The notes beneath the pieces are model-generated. The model made no database searches, was not told where the DNA came from, and was given only the letters and a program-made list of their open reading frames with translations. A stretch of 64,000 bases of DNA from Bugula neritina (lineage: Eukaryota; Bryozoa; Gymnolaemata; Cheilostomatida; Bugulidae), in assembly GCA_964035545.1 (NCBI GenBank), contig OZ037773.1, positions 6,933,251 to 6,997,250 of the forward strand, in the 5' to 3' direction. This document shows, piece after piece, positions 29,801 through 41,878 of this stretch (within the stretch, counting starts at the first letter, position 1; each line of letters opens with the position of its first letter). Position numbers and translations under genes: made by a program.

Positions 29801-32800
29801 AATCTCTTTTGTGAGTATTAGGTAAATTGATTTAATCTTTTGAGTCTAGAGACTTAGTGACTCACTTGAGTGAATATTTTATCCGTCATGTGACATCTTG
29901 GGATATCATGTGACATCTTGTGATATAATGTTATATCTTATGACAATTTTTTGGGTATCATTTAAAAAAAAATATGTCAGTAAAAAAATATTAAATAAAA
30001 AAGGCTTTAATTGATGCCTAGTTGAAATTTTGAAAATAAATGACCCATTTGTAAGCCACTATTTACTCAAACCTCTGTTACATTGTAATCTATTAAGCTA
30101 TTAAATTTCGTTTCATATTTTTACTAGCCGGCATTAACGATGAATCCAAGCATGGATGAAACCAGCAGCTTTGCGTTTGTAGTCGGCATATTAGCAGGAA
30201 AGACGGTGAAGCTTATACTCAGCATGCAGATTACACCTGAAAACGCTGTTGAAAAGACAGGAATGCTTCCTGATGTGATACTCAATGAAAAGTAAGGAAC
30301 AGGAAGTTATATAAGGTGGCAGGGAAGATTATTAAGAATGAAATATGTTAACCTTTATACCTGAACTACAGCTACTGGAAATTTATTTCCCTCCTATATT
30401 TTTCTGTACAAATTCATTTGCCAGAGTCTATTTCATTTGAAGAATGTTTCCTTTTACTTTCTAGGATTGAGACTCTAGGAATGGGAGGACAACTTGTACA
30501 ACTGATAGCTCATCATATGAAGAAGAAGGGAAATGTCGAGGTTTCACATCTCAAGTACATATTGTATGGTGGACAAGTCGTGACGAGGCAGTTTAAAGAA
30601 AATATCAAAGCTGTGTTTGGTGAAAAACATATTGTAAGTTATTAAATAATTTTAGAGCTAATTACATGAAGTTTTCCAATGCCTATTTTGCGGCATATTT
30701 AATTTATATGATTTTAGGTAAAAATGGCGCAGATAATAATGGCACAAATGGAAAAGTAGGCAAAAATGGCACAATTGCTGCTAAATTTTCTCAAACCCTA
30801 AACCTAAACCCCGGCCATCCTCTACTCCAAACCCTAATATTAAAAATGTGCAATTTTTACCTAATTTTCTATTTGTGCCATTGTTGCCTGTGTCATTATT
30901 GCCAGTCACCAATTTACAATATTAGCTAGTTGTTACAGTACTATTTATAGGCAGTATATGGAATGTCTGAAGTGGCCATAGTCAGTTTGGCCACCACTGA
31001 GGATGGGCCCGAATATGAAGAAGCAAGGCTAGATGGCAAACTCTACATAAAATCTAACCTTGAGGTATAGAATACTATACCGTATCTTCATTTGTTCTGA
31101 ATCAACTGACATTTTATAATCAGTACCCTACATCTATATGAAACGCTTGCACTTTGCAAAATTGTGTTTCCAGTAGTTACGATGGACAGTTGCTTACATA
31201 AGCTGGTGTAATACTGCATGGTTTAGTAATTTATATTGAGATGTTAGCAGATATGTATCTGTGCACTTTATCAGGGGTGAATATAGACTGATCCCATTGC
31301 TGCCTGGTAAATGATGCATACAGCTCAAGCTCTGCATGTTTTCACTACATGTTTTGGCTAGTTATATCACAGCTGCCAGGATTTAAAAATTTCTATAATT
31401 TAAAAAAATAAATTATTTACACTTTTTAAAATTCTTTTTTATGCTAATGTATCTGCAAATAAAGTTCCTTCAATTTTGAAATTGTTGAAAATGTCTACAT
31501 AATTTTTCATTTATAAATATTCCAATTTGCAACTTAGAACAATACATTCTTCTGCATATGCAATATACTTGTCGCTAGAACTGTGAAAATGTAAAGCTTC
31601 TTTGATCAAGGCCTTATCTACGATAATATATAGCCTATTATGTTAATTTCACAAAAATTATAATGAAGTACACTGTTGCATTTTACAGATACGGCTTGTA
31701 GATCAGCACAGTGAGATTGTTGATATCGGAGAAGAGGGGGAGCTGGAAGTTAAAACTTATAGCTCTTTCAAAGAGTATAAAGGAATGGAAGAAAAGACAC
31801 ATGCAACATTCACTAAAGATGGATTTGTTAAAACTGGGTAAATACTATAAATATTATGACTATATTATACATTTTTATTTTTCTTAACTGAAGTAGTTTT
31901 CGAAATGTTGATAAATCAGCACATAAATTGATGCAAAGGTTGCTTTTTGTTACAAACTATTCAGTTAAAATATTCCAGATGTCCACATTCTAAATATCTT
32001 TAAAATTAAATATATTAATATTTGCAGCTAGAATACAATAAAGGATATCATTGAATTTTTAAAAATGAATTTTATTGCACTCAACCAGTTCAAATAAGTG
32101 ATGAAAGTTTAAAAAATCTATAGTTGAACATTATATAGGGTGATATGGGTTATACTATTTCAATTGCAAAAAGAGCTTGTTTGAAATTACATCTGTTATA
32201 TTTTAACACCAAGAAGTGTATGTTTAACAATAAGAAAGCATAAAATAATAATTTTTATAGCCAGCACTATACCCTCTATCAACACCATGCATGCTATTGA
32301 GTGTAAATAATTTTAGTGTATGCAGTCTACGCAGCAAGCAGGGCTCTATAGTGCAAGGTAGCAGTAGGCTTTTCTATTTTCGTAATGAATTTCATATGGT
32401 TGATACAAGCTTGTTATCAGCAAAGTGTTAAAACTGCATGCCTTATAGCAAATCGATAAATATTTGAACATTTTGTAGTCTAAATAACTTTTGAGTAGAT
32501 AACATTATCATTTATTATGTGTAAGAGAAGGTGTTTACACTGGCATTGTTTCTTTTAAGTCATTGTTATTTATCTATTGAGAAACGTCCTTTTGCTACTT
32601 ATTCTCTGACAATTATAAGTCCAGCAGCTAACTTTGATCAATGAAAACTGTAATATTTAAACACTATAGTAAAAACTATGTTATCAATTCTATCAGCTAA
32701 GATTAACATCTCCCATAGGCAGCCAATTGTTTCCATGACAACCTTGACAACAACGCTGATGTGCAATCTTATTTAATCTGCAGAGATGTAGCTGTAATGT

Positions 32801-33340
32801 TTGCTGACGGATCTCACCATATCAGAGGGCGGGCTACGGATGCCTTCAGGTTTAAGATCATGGCCAAAGCATTTTATCCGGGACCTATTGAAGATATTCT
32901 TGTTCAATTTCCAGGAGTGACTAACGCTGTGGTAAGAGACTATCTCTGAATAAATTTTGATTTTTATTCATGCAGGGGTTTTGTTGCTGTGGTTCTCAAT
33001 GCAGCTGCTTTAAGTTGCGGGTAGGCAACTTCATGTACCTTAATCAATGTATATCTACTAGATCTTGAATCTTTCCATTCAATGTTAAGTTGTTCTATAA
33101 GCAGCTCCAGGTTGGGGGTGATTAAGTGCGGTAGTTTGTGATTCTTGAGTTTGGAGTTGGGGGTTTAAGTTGGAACTTGAAACCTGAAAAAATTCCAAAC
33201 TATTGCACTCGGTCACCCTCAACTAGGAGCTTCTTATAGAATGATGTTTGTATTTCATCACTGAGTTCACACAGTATATGCTAGTATATGCCATCACTCA
33301 CTTTTCATTGAAATTAATTGTTATCATTGTTCATTTTATA

Positions 33341-33422
<82 letters not shown>

Positions 33423-33606
33423 GTATTGATACAATTTTGGATATAAAAATAAACTTAGATCTTCATATTATTGACTACAATATTGTAGTCAATAATATGA
33501 AGATCTAAGTTTATTTTTATATCCAAAATTGTATCAATACCAAATATAAGTACTCTATTTTTCGAAATATTGAGTTCTTTTGATTCATTTTTAATTATAA
33601 AAACTA

Positions 33607-33660
<54 letters not shown>

Positions 33661-35062
33661 CAAAATAAGGTAGGTTGTATTTTCATTATTGCAATAAACC
33701 TCTGCTGTAGGTATCAGTTGCCCTGACTAATGACGCATACGGAGATGAAGTTACATATTGCATCAGGTATTACGTTGATAATATAATTAATATAATAATA
33801 TAATGTAAAAATATAATATATTAATATAATAAAATAATATTATATTAATATAGGATATTATTATAATAATGTAAGTATTATAATTTAATGCATTAGTTTA
33901 ATTAATGTAGTAATATATAATATGTTGATATAATATTTTGATATAATGTATTAATATAATACTACAATGTATTAATATATTGATACATTGTTATTATAAG
34001 GATTTTTCTAAATACAGTCTGAGACGAATGTGCAGTAACGTATCTTCTAGTTCAGCATATAATATGAGACTGATAGCCTTTCAACTGACAAATATATTTT
34101 ATAACTACTCTTTTATGTTACTATAAGCACTCTAGTTCTCAGTGCATGGAAACTAAACCTTCAGATTTTTATAAAAAATAAAGTTTATGTACGAAAACAA
34201 TTTCAATGTTAGTCTTATACTTTATAATTTATTAGAATGTTTTGTTGTATTCCAGTATGGGTGAGAGTGTTCCAATACCTTCTGAACAAGATTTGCTTGA
34301 TTTTATGAAGAAGAAAGGAGTTAGTACTTTGTTTATAATTATATTTGAATTGAGGCATTAAAATAAAACATGCTAATTTTTTTTTATTTTTGCAGACAAT
34401 GTTTTATTGTAGTTATATTTAAGTTATTGTATTTATAACCATAATCCTAAGCTTTTGATTTTAATGTGTTTTGACATAAAATTAGTTTTTCCCTTATAGC
34501 TTAAAGTCTGCTATGATTTTATTTAAACTATAACCAACACGAGTGGTTTTTTTAGTAATTAGAAAAAAAATATTGATCGTGTTTAGGAAAAGAGCTAGTG
34601 GAGCAGAAATTTCAAAGATTTTAAATTTGCGAGTTCACCATTTCTCATCAGAGCAAATTAACCACAGAATTTTTCAAAATTTTCAAGTGACAATTGTAAA
34701 AACGGAAATTAATACTTTACACCTTGAGCTTATTTTAACTTGACTGAAATAATTTGAATTTGAATTGTTGTTACAGATTGACAAACATCAGATGCCCGCT
34801 AGGATTCTGTACTTTGATTTGTTTCCTTCCACACCAAACAGTAGAAAAGTAAGAGTTATCTCTACATGCTGCGTAATGTATAAAATTATTAAAATAATCT
34901 GAATTTAGTAGTTGTCTTACCATAACTAAATATGTTGTCATTTAGATAAGTAAACCTGGAGTGAAAGAAGAAATAATGAAAAGAGTGGAGGCTGATCCCA
35001 ATGCAGGCATAACCCAGTGGTATAAGAAGTTATGTGACACAGTTACTAATGGGTTTGAATAA
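26830..35062 (+). CDS. AMP-binding acyl-CoA ligase-like enzyme, paralogue C
   Basis: Fourteen exons: 26830-27000, 27128-27262, 27528-27682, 27809-27989, 28816-28899, 30128-30291, 30465-30633, 30951-31064, 31689-31837, 32784-32931, 33711-33766, 34256-34319, 34777-34848 and 34946-35062, giving 592 residues. The ATP-binding loop FSSGSTGKPK crosses the exon 4/5 junction. A5 is YGMSE, A7 is KTGD, and the A8 hinge is GRATDAFRFK instead of the usual GR.KD.IK. The C-terminal lysine motif is NSRKISK, where most relatives have a Gly before the catalytic Lys. The family activates carboxylic acids as acyl-adenylates and usually passes them to CoA; the substrate here is unknown. There is no signal peptide or clear peroxisomal SKL end (it ends NGFE). 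AATAAA is at 35232-35237. The inverted partner is 38919-46786. Confidence 0.93.
28229..28400. repeat. Degenerate tandem repeat in ligase C intron 4
   Basis: Units like CAAGTCACAGTTT and CAGTCT(T/C)AGTC recur with many changes over about 170 bases. No partner was noticed in ligase D. Confidence 0.6.
28699..28814. repeat. Tandem repeat abutting the exon-5 acceptor of ligase C
   Basis: Three units of about 40 bases (ACAATATAACTACAATATTG followed by TATATACTGTGCTAAT) run directly into the TGTGTTACAG acceptor of the exon that carries the ATP-binding loop. Confidence 0.75.
30718..30903. mobile_element. MITE-like inverted repeat in ligase C intron 7
   Basis: AATGGCACAAATGGAAAAGT on the left matches the reverse complement of the right side AATGGCACAAATAGAAAATT, and the match continues through TAGG.AAAAAT.GCACA, with arms of about 40 to 60 bases. 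The middle holds CAAACCCTAAACCTAAACCC, a degenerate telomere-like stretch. The matching intron of ligase D (42320-42649) lacks it. Confidence 0.65.
33089..33244. mobile_element. Short MITE, copy 2, in ligase C intron 10
   Basis: TTCTATAAGCAGCTCC on the left pairs with the right end GGAGCTTCTTATAGAA, followed inward by GGTTGGGGGTGA against TCACCCTCAACT. The interior matches the copy at 12684-12846. Confidence 0.75.
33344..33659. repeat. TA microsatellites flanking a 134-bp perfect palindrome
   Basis: (AT)n runs at 33344-33419 and 33609-33659 flank a palindrome centred between 33481 and 33482. I checked the arms base by base: 33415-33548 is perfectly self-complementary, with 67-nt arms and no spacer. 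It lies in intron 10 of ligase C. It may be a foldback MITE inserted in a TA-rich site or a hairpin-templated duplication. Confidence 0.92.
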
Positions 35063-35680
35063 TATAAAGGACTTTTCCATCATCCTATTCCATTTATACA
35101 AAAACATGTTATACAAAAGTATTATTTTGTTATCGTATCATCTTGTTGCAAGATGAAAATATTATTTTAGTACCTCAGCTAAAACTATTAAATGTTTCTT
35201 TTTCAATTTTATTGATAATTTTATACTAAATAATAAAACAATTAAAGCTGTTGTTATATAAATGTTCAGCAGCAACAATAAAATATTCATAAGATCAATA
35301 ATATTGATATATAGAGGTAGTAAAAATTATATATATAATTTGCGTAATACAAAATATATTTTACAATTGGTTGCTCGCAATACATTTTTCAGCATAATTG
35401 AGTTTACCCTAAATTTTAATCTCCTAAATTGTGTGCACCGCTATACTAAATTTACATTTAAATTTGATTTATAAATTTTAAACACTGCATCAAACCTGCC
35501 ATTTTTATTAAATTAAATTTAATTTAATCGAATTTAATTTGCAAATTAGTGTCACCAGCTTTAAATTTACACAATATTTAAAAATCCAACTCACCATAAT
35601 TAAAAATTGATCAAGAAGATTATGTTTTACTTGCTATAGATAGTTTATCTGTTGTTGCAAGAAAAACTGTATTCAATGCA

Positions 35681-37624
35681 CTACAACTGAGTTAAAGAGT
35701 AGAAAAGTAAGAGTATGGTGGCACTTAGTGAGTCCAACTGAGTGGCTGCAGATTCCAACTGAGGAGGGCGGTTACACAGGTCTGTGCTGCACTCACAGTA
35801 CTCGTGCACTAAATTCTCTTCAAATCGGGCAGGAGTTGTCTTGCAGTTCTCATCTAGTGCTGACGGGAGAATACAACCCCTGCAGTCAAAACGTTGAAAA
35901 CATGAAAAGTATTTCAATTTGATAAAAAAGTAGCAACTAAATTATTTTTGTTACTGGTTGATTTTAAAAGATCATGCATGAATGTGTAGATAAAGCTTGT
36001 ATGCACATTTAATCTTAATTTTTGATTTCCAAAGTTATAAAAAACATGTTTGACAGTTGTCTTGGAAACTACAGAATAATGTGAAATAATTAATGCAGAT
36101 AAAGATTCTGCAAGGATTTATATAAATTTAAGTAAAAAAATAACGTTTAGTGTATGGAAATTCGCTACATTTTAAATTTGCACATAATCTAAGAATTAGA
36201 TAATATAAAATTATTAGTATAAGAAATCAAAGGAAGTACCTAATAATACTAGTAGGAATCATCTCCCCTTCAGATGTGTTGTAGGTTCTAGTAGTGAAAC
36301 AAGCCGTATTGTGTTCAGAGCAGTGGGTCACATAAGGCTGCAAGGTAGTCAAAATGTCAGCATAAATTATAAATTTCATTCTATATAGCATTCCGCTATG
36401 AATAGTAATTTTATTTTTACCTAACTTTTTGCTGGGGCATTTGCAGAAGCCCGATGCTATGATGCAGCATGAGTATTACAGGCTATACACCTCAGTTAAT
36501 CTGTATTGAGCAAATCAGTTCTTGCAGTGAATTAGAGTTTCATATAAAATACAATGCAAGACGGAAGTCAACGTAAAACCTCTCCAAGTTTAACACGATC
36601 GATGATGATCATGTTAGTAGCCATAATAGCTCTGTTGCCAACAACACATATTATAGGTTGCATAATTCTGATATACTTTCTAGCTGGATTTTAGATAAAA
36701 TCACAGTTGCTGATAAAATCATTATGACTCAACATGAATCGTCATGATCCTATAGAGAGTTGTTTACAATTAAATGAGTTCTCAGCGTACAAAGTGCAAA
36801 TAATCTTGCTATTTAGCAGCTTTCACTTTGATGAACATAAAAGAGAAGCAATTTATATTATTGTTTTAGCAAACCATACAAATATATGTTTACATTGGAC
36901 TGCATCAGCTATAAAGACTGCAGTATTTGAAAGCTAAAACAAGTAATTGTGCAACGTTATGCATCTATTTACACTTAACTAGATATAATGTATAGCAGTA
37001 TTCTAATTTTTGTTGGAATTAAATGTGAACTTTGAGAAAAGTAGTTTTGACATGTTATACACAAGTATTTATCCATGTATTTGTAGAGCTCACAATACTT
37101 TATGTGCTGCGCATTTTAATTAGTAGATGTAAAGTAAAATAAACAGGCATACCAAAAGCTTTTTCCCATCCCAGCAGTCCAGGTTTTCACTGTCTGAACG
37201 AGCATTGCAGTGAAAGCATTTTCGGCTCAGAATGCCTACAAAGTGTAACACACAGCATAGAAATGAGATGTTAAGAATATTTTCATGTACACAACAAGCT
37301 ATATATAAGGTTTGTAAATAATGTACATATATAAAGTTCTCGACAAACTTTGAAGTTAATATCTTTCATTAATTCTTGTATTTTTCGAACATGCTTTGGT
37401 AAAACTGCAAGTAACAATCATGACTTTTCAAATGAAGGAGGACAGCTTATATACCAACAACTATGATTATGTTTTTAACAAAAAAATGTACTGAAATCGC
37501 AAAAAATCAATAATAACTTGTAAAATTATTCAAAGATAAAGCAATACTTAGTTATAAACTCACCTTCAATAAAGAAGAACATGTTAATCAAAGTTAAAAG
37601 ATGCCAGTGTTTTGTAAAACTCAT
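35681..37624 (-). CDS. Ly6/uPAR-family three-finger protein, likely GPI-anchored
   Basis: Four exons on the minus strand: 37624-37564, 37235-37153, 36337-36240 and 35879-35681 (TAG), 146 residues. A hydrophobic signal (LLTLINMFFFIEG) precedes ten cysteines in the Ly6 order: KCFHC, LDC, THC, TAC, RGC, ENC, then YCECSTDLCN with the hallmark C-terminal CN. The protein ends in a hydrophobic segment (SATILLLFYSLTQL) after a spacer, as in GPI-anchored members. It should be an extracellular, membrane-tethered three-finger domain; ligand unknown. It lies between the convergent ligase genes and is tail to tail with ligase C: its poly(A) signal TTTATT (35504-35509 on +) is under 300 bases from that of ligase C. 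Confidence 0.88.
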
Positions 37625-38918
37625 TATATACTCCTGACTTTGCTCTTCTATTTCTATACTTTTTATTCTGTTCCTCTAATCCTGTTCTATTTCTATACAC
37701 ATCTGATTCTGTATACATAGAATACTGTACAGTTTAATTTGTTAGTCTTTATGTATCCAACAGCTGCAAAACCTGACCTTGTTGTCCGAACACTCCATCA
37801 GCCTGAATAACTGTTTCTTACCAATAACATCAGGTTATGAGTAACTTGGCTAGACGTGTATAGGGTTGAGATAAATGCCAGTCATTGCCCAAAGCCTATG
37901 CTAACATTATTAGAAAGACCAGGTTATGGTTGGCAGTTTTCCTTGTTTTGTTTGCAATATCCTATTAGATGATGCTATCTTTGCACAGTGTGTGTCAGTT
38001 GACCTAAGGGTTTGATTTGATAACATCTAACTGTCTAAACAGTTTTTATATAAAAATATGTTTTTTTCTGTATGCAGTAGCTGTCCTATAGTAGCTATAA
38101 GTAAATATACTGAATGTAAAGAAATTACAAATTTAATTAATATTGCAGCAGCATATTTTTATGTTTAATTATATATACATAATATTACATTCTTAATAAT
38201 AAAAATTTGCATACGAACAGCTTTTTATATATTAAAATAATAAGATGAGAAGCTGAAAATTTTGTCAACTGTGAAAGCTTAAATATAATATTCATATAAA
38301 GCGTACTAGTTTTGATAACTAACAGTTGCAAAGTTTTTATCTTTATAATATACACAAATAGCATGTTAGCTGCTAAAAATCTGACAGCATCTGAAAGCAT
38401 GAAATCATTAATTTTTGCATAAAACTAATGCTTTCGATTTTCTTTACAACTTCTGTTATATTTGCTGTATTATCAAATGTAGCTGTAGTGCTTTCATATC
38501 GTATGCAGGGGCTTTATATTATACCAGTATTACAGCAAAGATTTATTTCACAAGTAGCAAGGTTGTATATTTTATTCTTCATGCATATATTATACTGTTA
38601 CAGTCGCAGTAATATATTATTGCTACATGCATTAATATATTGATAGAGACAATAAATACTGCTACAGACACAGTAATATATTGATACAGGTATAGTAATG
38701 TATTAGCACAGGCATAACAGAAAAAACAGCTTCTTATTGCATTGGTTTTAAATTATAGAAGTTAGCATATAATTTAGTTATATCCTGATATATAGTGTCC
38801 AGCATTACCTACTCTAGTTATTACAAACTAGCATCACTATTTTTATATATAGGCGATACACTATAGATGAAAGTTTATAGCTGTCAGCATTGCCTGAGCA
38901 ATAATGGGATGTTTATAA

Positions 38919-41842
38919 TCAAAGCTTTTCTTCAAACCCACTAGTAACTGTCTCACATAACTTCTTATACCACTGGGTTATGCCTGCATTGGGATCAGCC
39001 TCCACTCTTTTCATTATTTCTTCTTTCACTCCAGGTTTACTTATCTAAATGACAGATTCAATCATGGTAAGACAACTACTACCGTTATATTCTTTTAGAG
39101 TATTCACAAACTATGAGTAAGCAATTCTCACCTTCCTGCTATTTTGAGTAGAAGGAAACTTATCAAAGTATAAGATTCTGGCAGGCATCTGATGTTTATC
39201 CATCTGTAAGAATTTTTATAAAGTATTAAAATTCGTACGGAATGAAAAGAGAAGCAATTCAGTCTATAAATACATTATTACATGGTTAATGATGCCTGGC
39301 CATACTGGCTGACGTGTGACCATGGGGTTTGTGGTGGTGTCTAAGCTCAGCATAAACATGTGTGATTTCTAAATCAAATACTAACAGTTCCTTGTATGAT
39401 CAAAACCCAAGTTGTAAATTAAATTTATGTAGTTTAAGGCTTCATAATAAAATTGATTTAATTAGTTTCACTTGACTAGTTTTTTTCTATAAAAAAAAAC
39501 ATATATAAATAAACTCTCCGGGTCCTAAACTAGTGTTTGTATGTTACAATTATTTGTGGTACACATTTTATTGGGAATAATTGTGGTGGGTGGCAAGAAA
39601 CAAATTTTTAATGTGTAGTGCATAGTAAAAGTTAAATTTGTATTATACATTGCATTCTGACAGTGCAACTATATATTATTATATAATGCCCATATTTTTT
39701 ATTCTTACAACTGAGAGTTGTGCCCCCACGCCCTTTTTTGTACATCATGATAATCATATTATTGAATTTGATGAAGCAATTTTAACTTACTCCTTTGCTT
39801 TTTATAAATGTTAGGAGTTCATCTTCAGTGGGCTGTTTGACGCTTTCATCTATGCTAAAACAGATGTATATAATAATTGGGATTGCTGTTTGTAAATAGG
39901 ACGTCGTAGTTTACAAGGAAATGCTATTAGGTGATATTTTCATTGTGTAAAAGTTAACAAACTTATTATAAATTATAGATTATTATCTGAAGATTTATTT
40001 TTGAGGCCTTTCACAGCATGCTGATCAATTTTTTAAATGCAAAATATACATACATATAGTTAAACTAAGTTCTTATATTACAAATACCAATTTAAAAAGT
40101 GTGAAGACTTTCTTTAAATCTTTTTCAACGAAGTTAGTAGAGTTGCAATAAATAAGGACTAGAGTTAGAATAGAGACTAGAGTTAGAATAGAGGCTAGAG
40201 TTTGAATAGAGACTAGAGTTAGAATAGAGGCTAGAGTTAGAATAGAGGCTAGAGTTAGAATAGAGACTAGAGTTTGAATAGAGACTAGAGTTAGAATAGA
40301 AGCTAGAGTTAGTTTAGGGACTAGAGTTAGAATAGAGGCTAGAGTTAGAATAGGGACTAGAGTTAGAATAGAGACTAGAGTTAGAATAGGGAATATAGAG
40401 TTAAAATAGAGACTAGAGTTAGAATAGAGACTAGAGTTAGAATAGAGGCTAGAGTTAGAATAGGGACTAGAGTTAGAATAGAGGCTAGAGTTAGAATAGA
40501 GACTAGAGTTTGAATAGAGACTAGAGTTAGAATAGAAGCTAGAGTTAGTTTAGGGACTAGAGTTAGAATAGAGGCTAGAGTTAGAATAGAGGCTACCTGA
40601 TGCAGTAAGTCACCTCATCTCCATATGCGTCATTATTGAGGGCACTTGATACCTAAAAGTAAATGCATTGTGGGAACAAAACTCATCGGAAGAAAACAAC
40701 TCTTGATACAGCAATAAAACTTGAAAAATTTACTACTTCATCTAGAATTTGAAATTCATTGGTAGAATTTGGTATTCCAATTGCAGTATTATATTAATTT
40801 ATATCATACCACAGCATTAGTCACTCCTGGAAACTGTAATAAAATATCTTCAATAGGTCCCGGATAAAACGCTTTGGCCATGATCTTAAACCTGAAGGCA
40901 TCCACCGCCCGCCCTCTGATGTGGTGAGATCCATCCGGATACATGACAGCTATGTCTCTTCAAATTATAAACCGATAAGTCATTCAGATCCAAAATAGAA
41001 GCAGTTGGCAGACGCAGCTAGTAAAGCCATTCTAAATATATTCTGCTCTTAGACCAAGTTTTAAAAATAAATAGTACTCAATAAAAAAGGGATACAGAGC
41101 AGTTGAAAGAGAGATAGTGAAGTACAATGAACTATTTTTATTAAATTATATAATATAATAAGTTTGATTTCTTAGATCTCAAAGCGATTAGCTCCATTGT
41201 TTTAATATTAGTTATATGACCAAAAAGATGGCGTTACTTCACCCCTATAACCCCCACTTATTTATACTCATTTAAGCTATATTTTGTGTTTTCTACCTAA
41301 AGTTAGATGTAAAATTTTGCATTTGATTTCAAAACAATGTTTCAGCTGTATATACCTGTAATACCACTTTGTTTTTACATGTTGAACGAACCCGTTTGCA
41401 TTATGTACAGTATTTAATAATAAACAGTCTGAAAAGATTTACATTTACCTGATTACAAAGTTAATGCTAATGAATCGCAATAGGGCTCTGATTTTAAGGT
41501 ATAAATGTTTGAACTTTAATTAAAGTTCGCAATAACAGGGAACATAGATTTTTACCCAGTTTTAAAGAATCCATCTTTAGTGAACGCAGCTCGTGTTTTC
41601 TCTGCCATCCCCTTGTATTCTTTGAGTAGGCTAAAGCTTTTAACTTCTAGCTCTCCCTCTGCTCCGATATCAACAATATTATTATGTTGATCAACCAAAC
41701 GGACCTGCATAAAAAGCAAAATGACTTTTAGCAGCCAAATATTTGCACGAGGTCTTGCCATGCACTCATATCACACACACACACACACATGCACGCACGC
41801 ACGCACCCGCGCGCACACATTTGCACGCACACACTCGCACGC

Positions 41843-41878
<36 letters not shown>

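Noticed and set aside
30790-30815. Interstitial telomere
   Set aside because: Only two or three imperfect CCCTAAA-like units inside a MITE; too short to call a telomeric tract.
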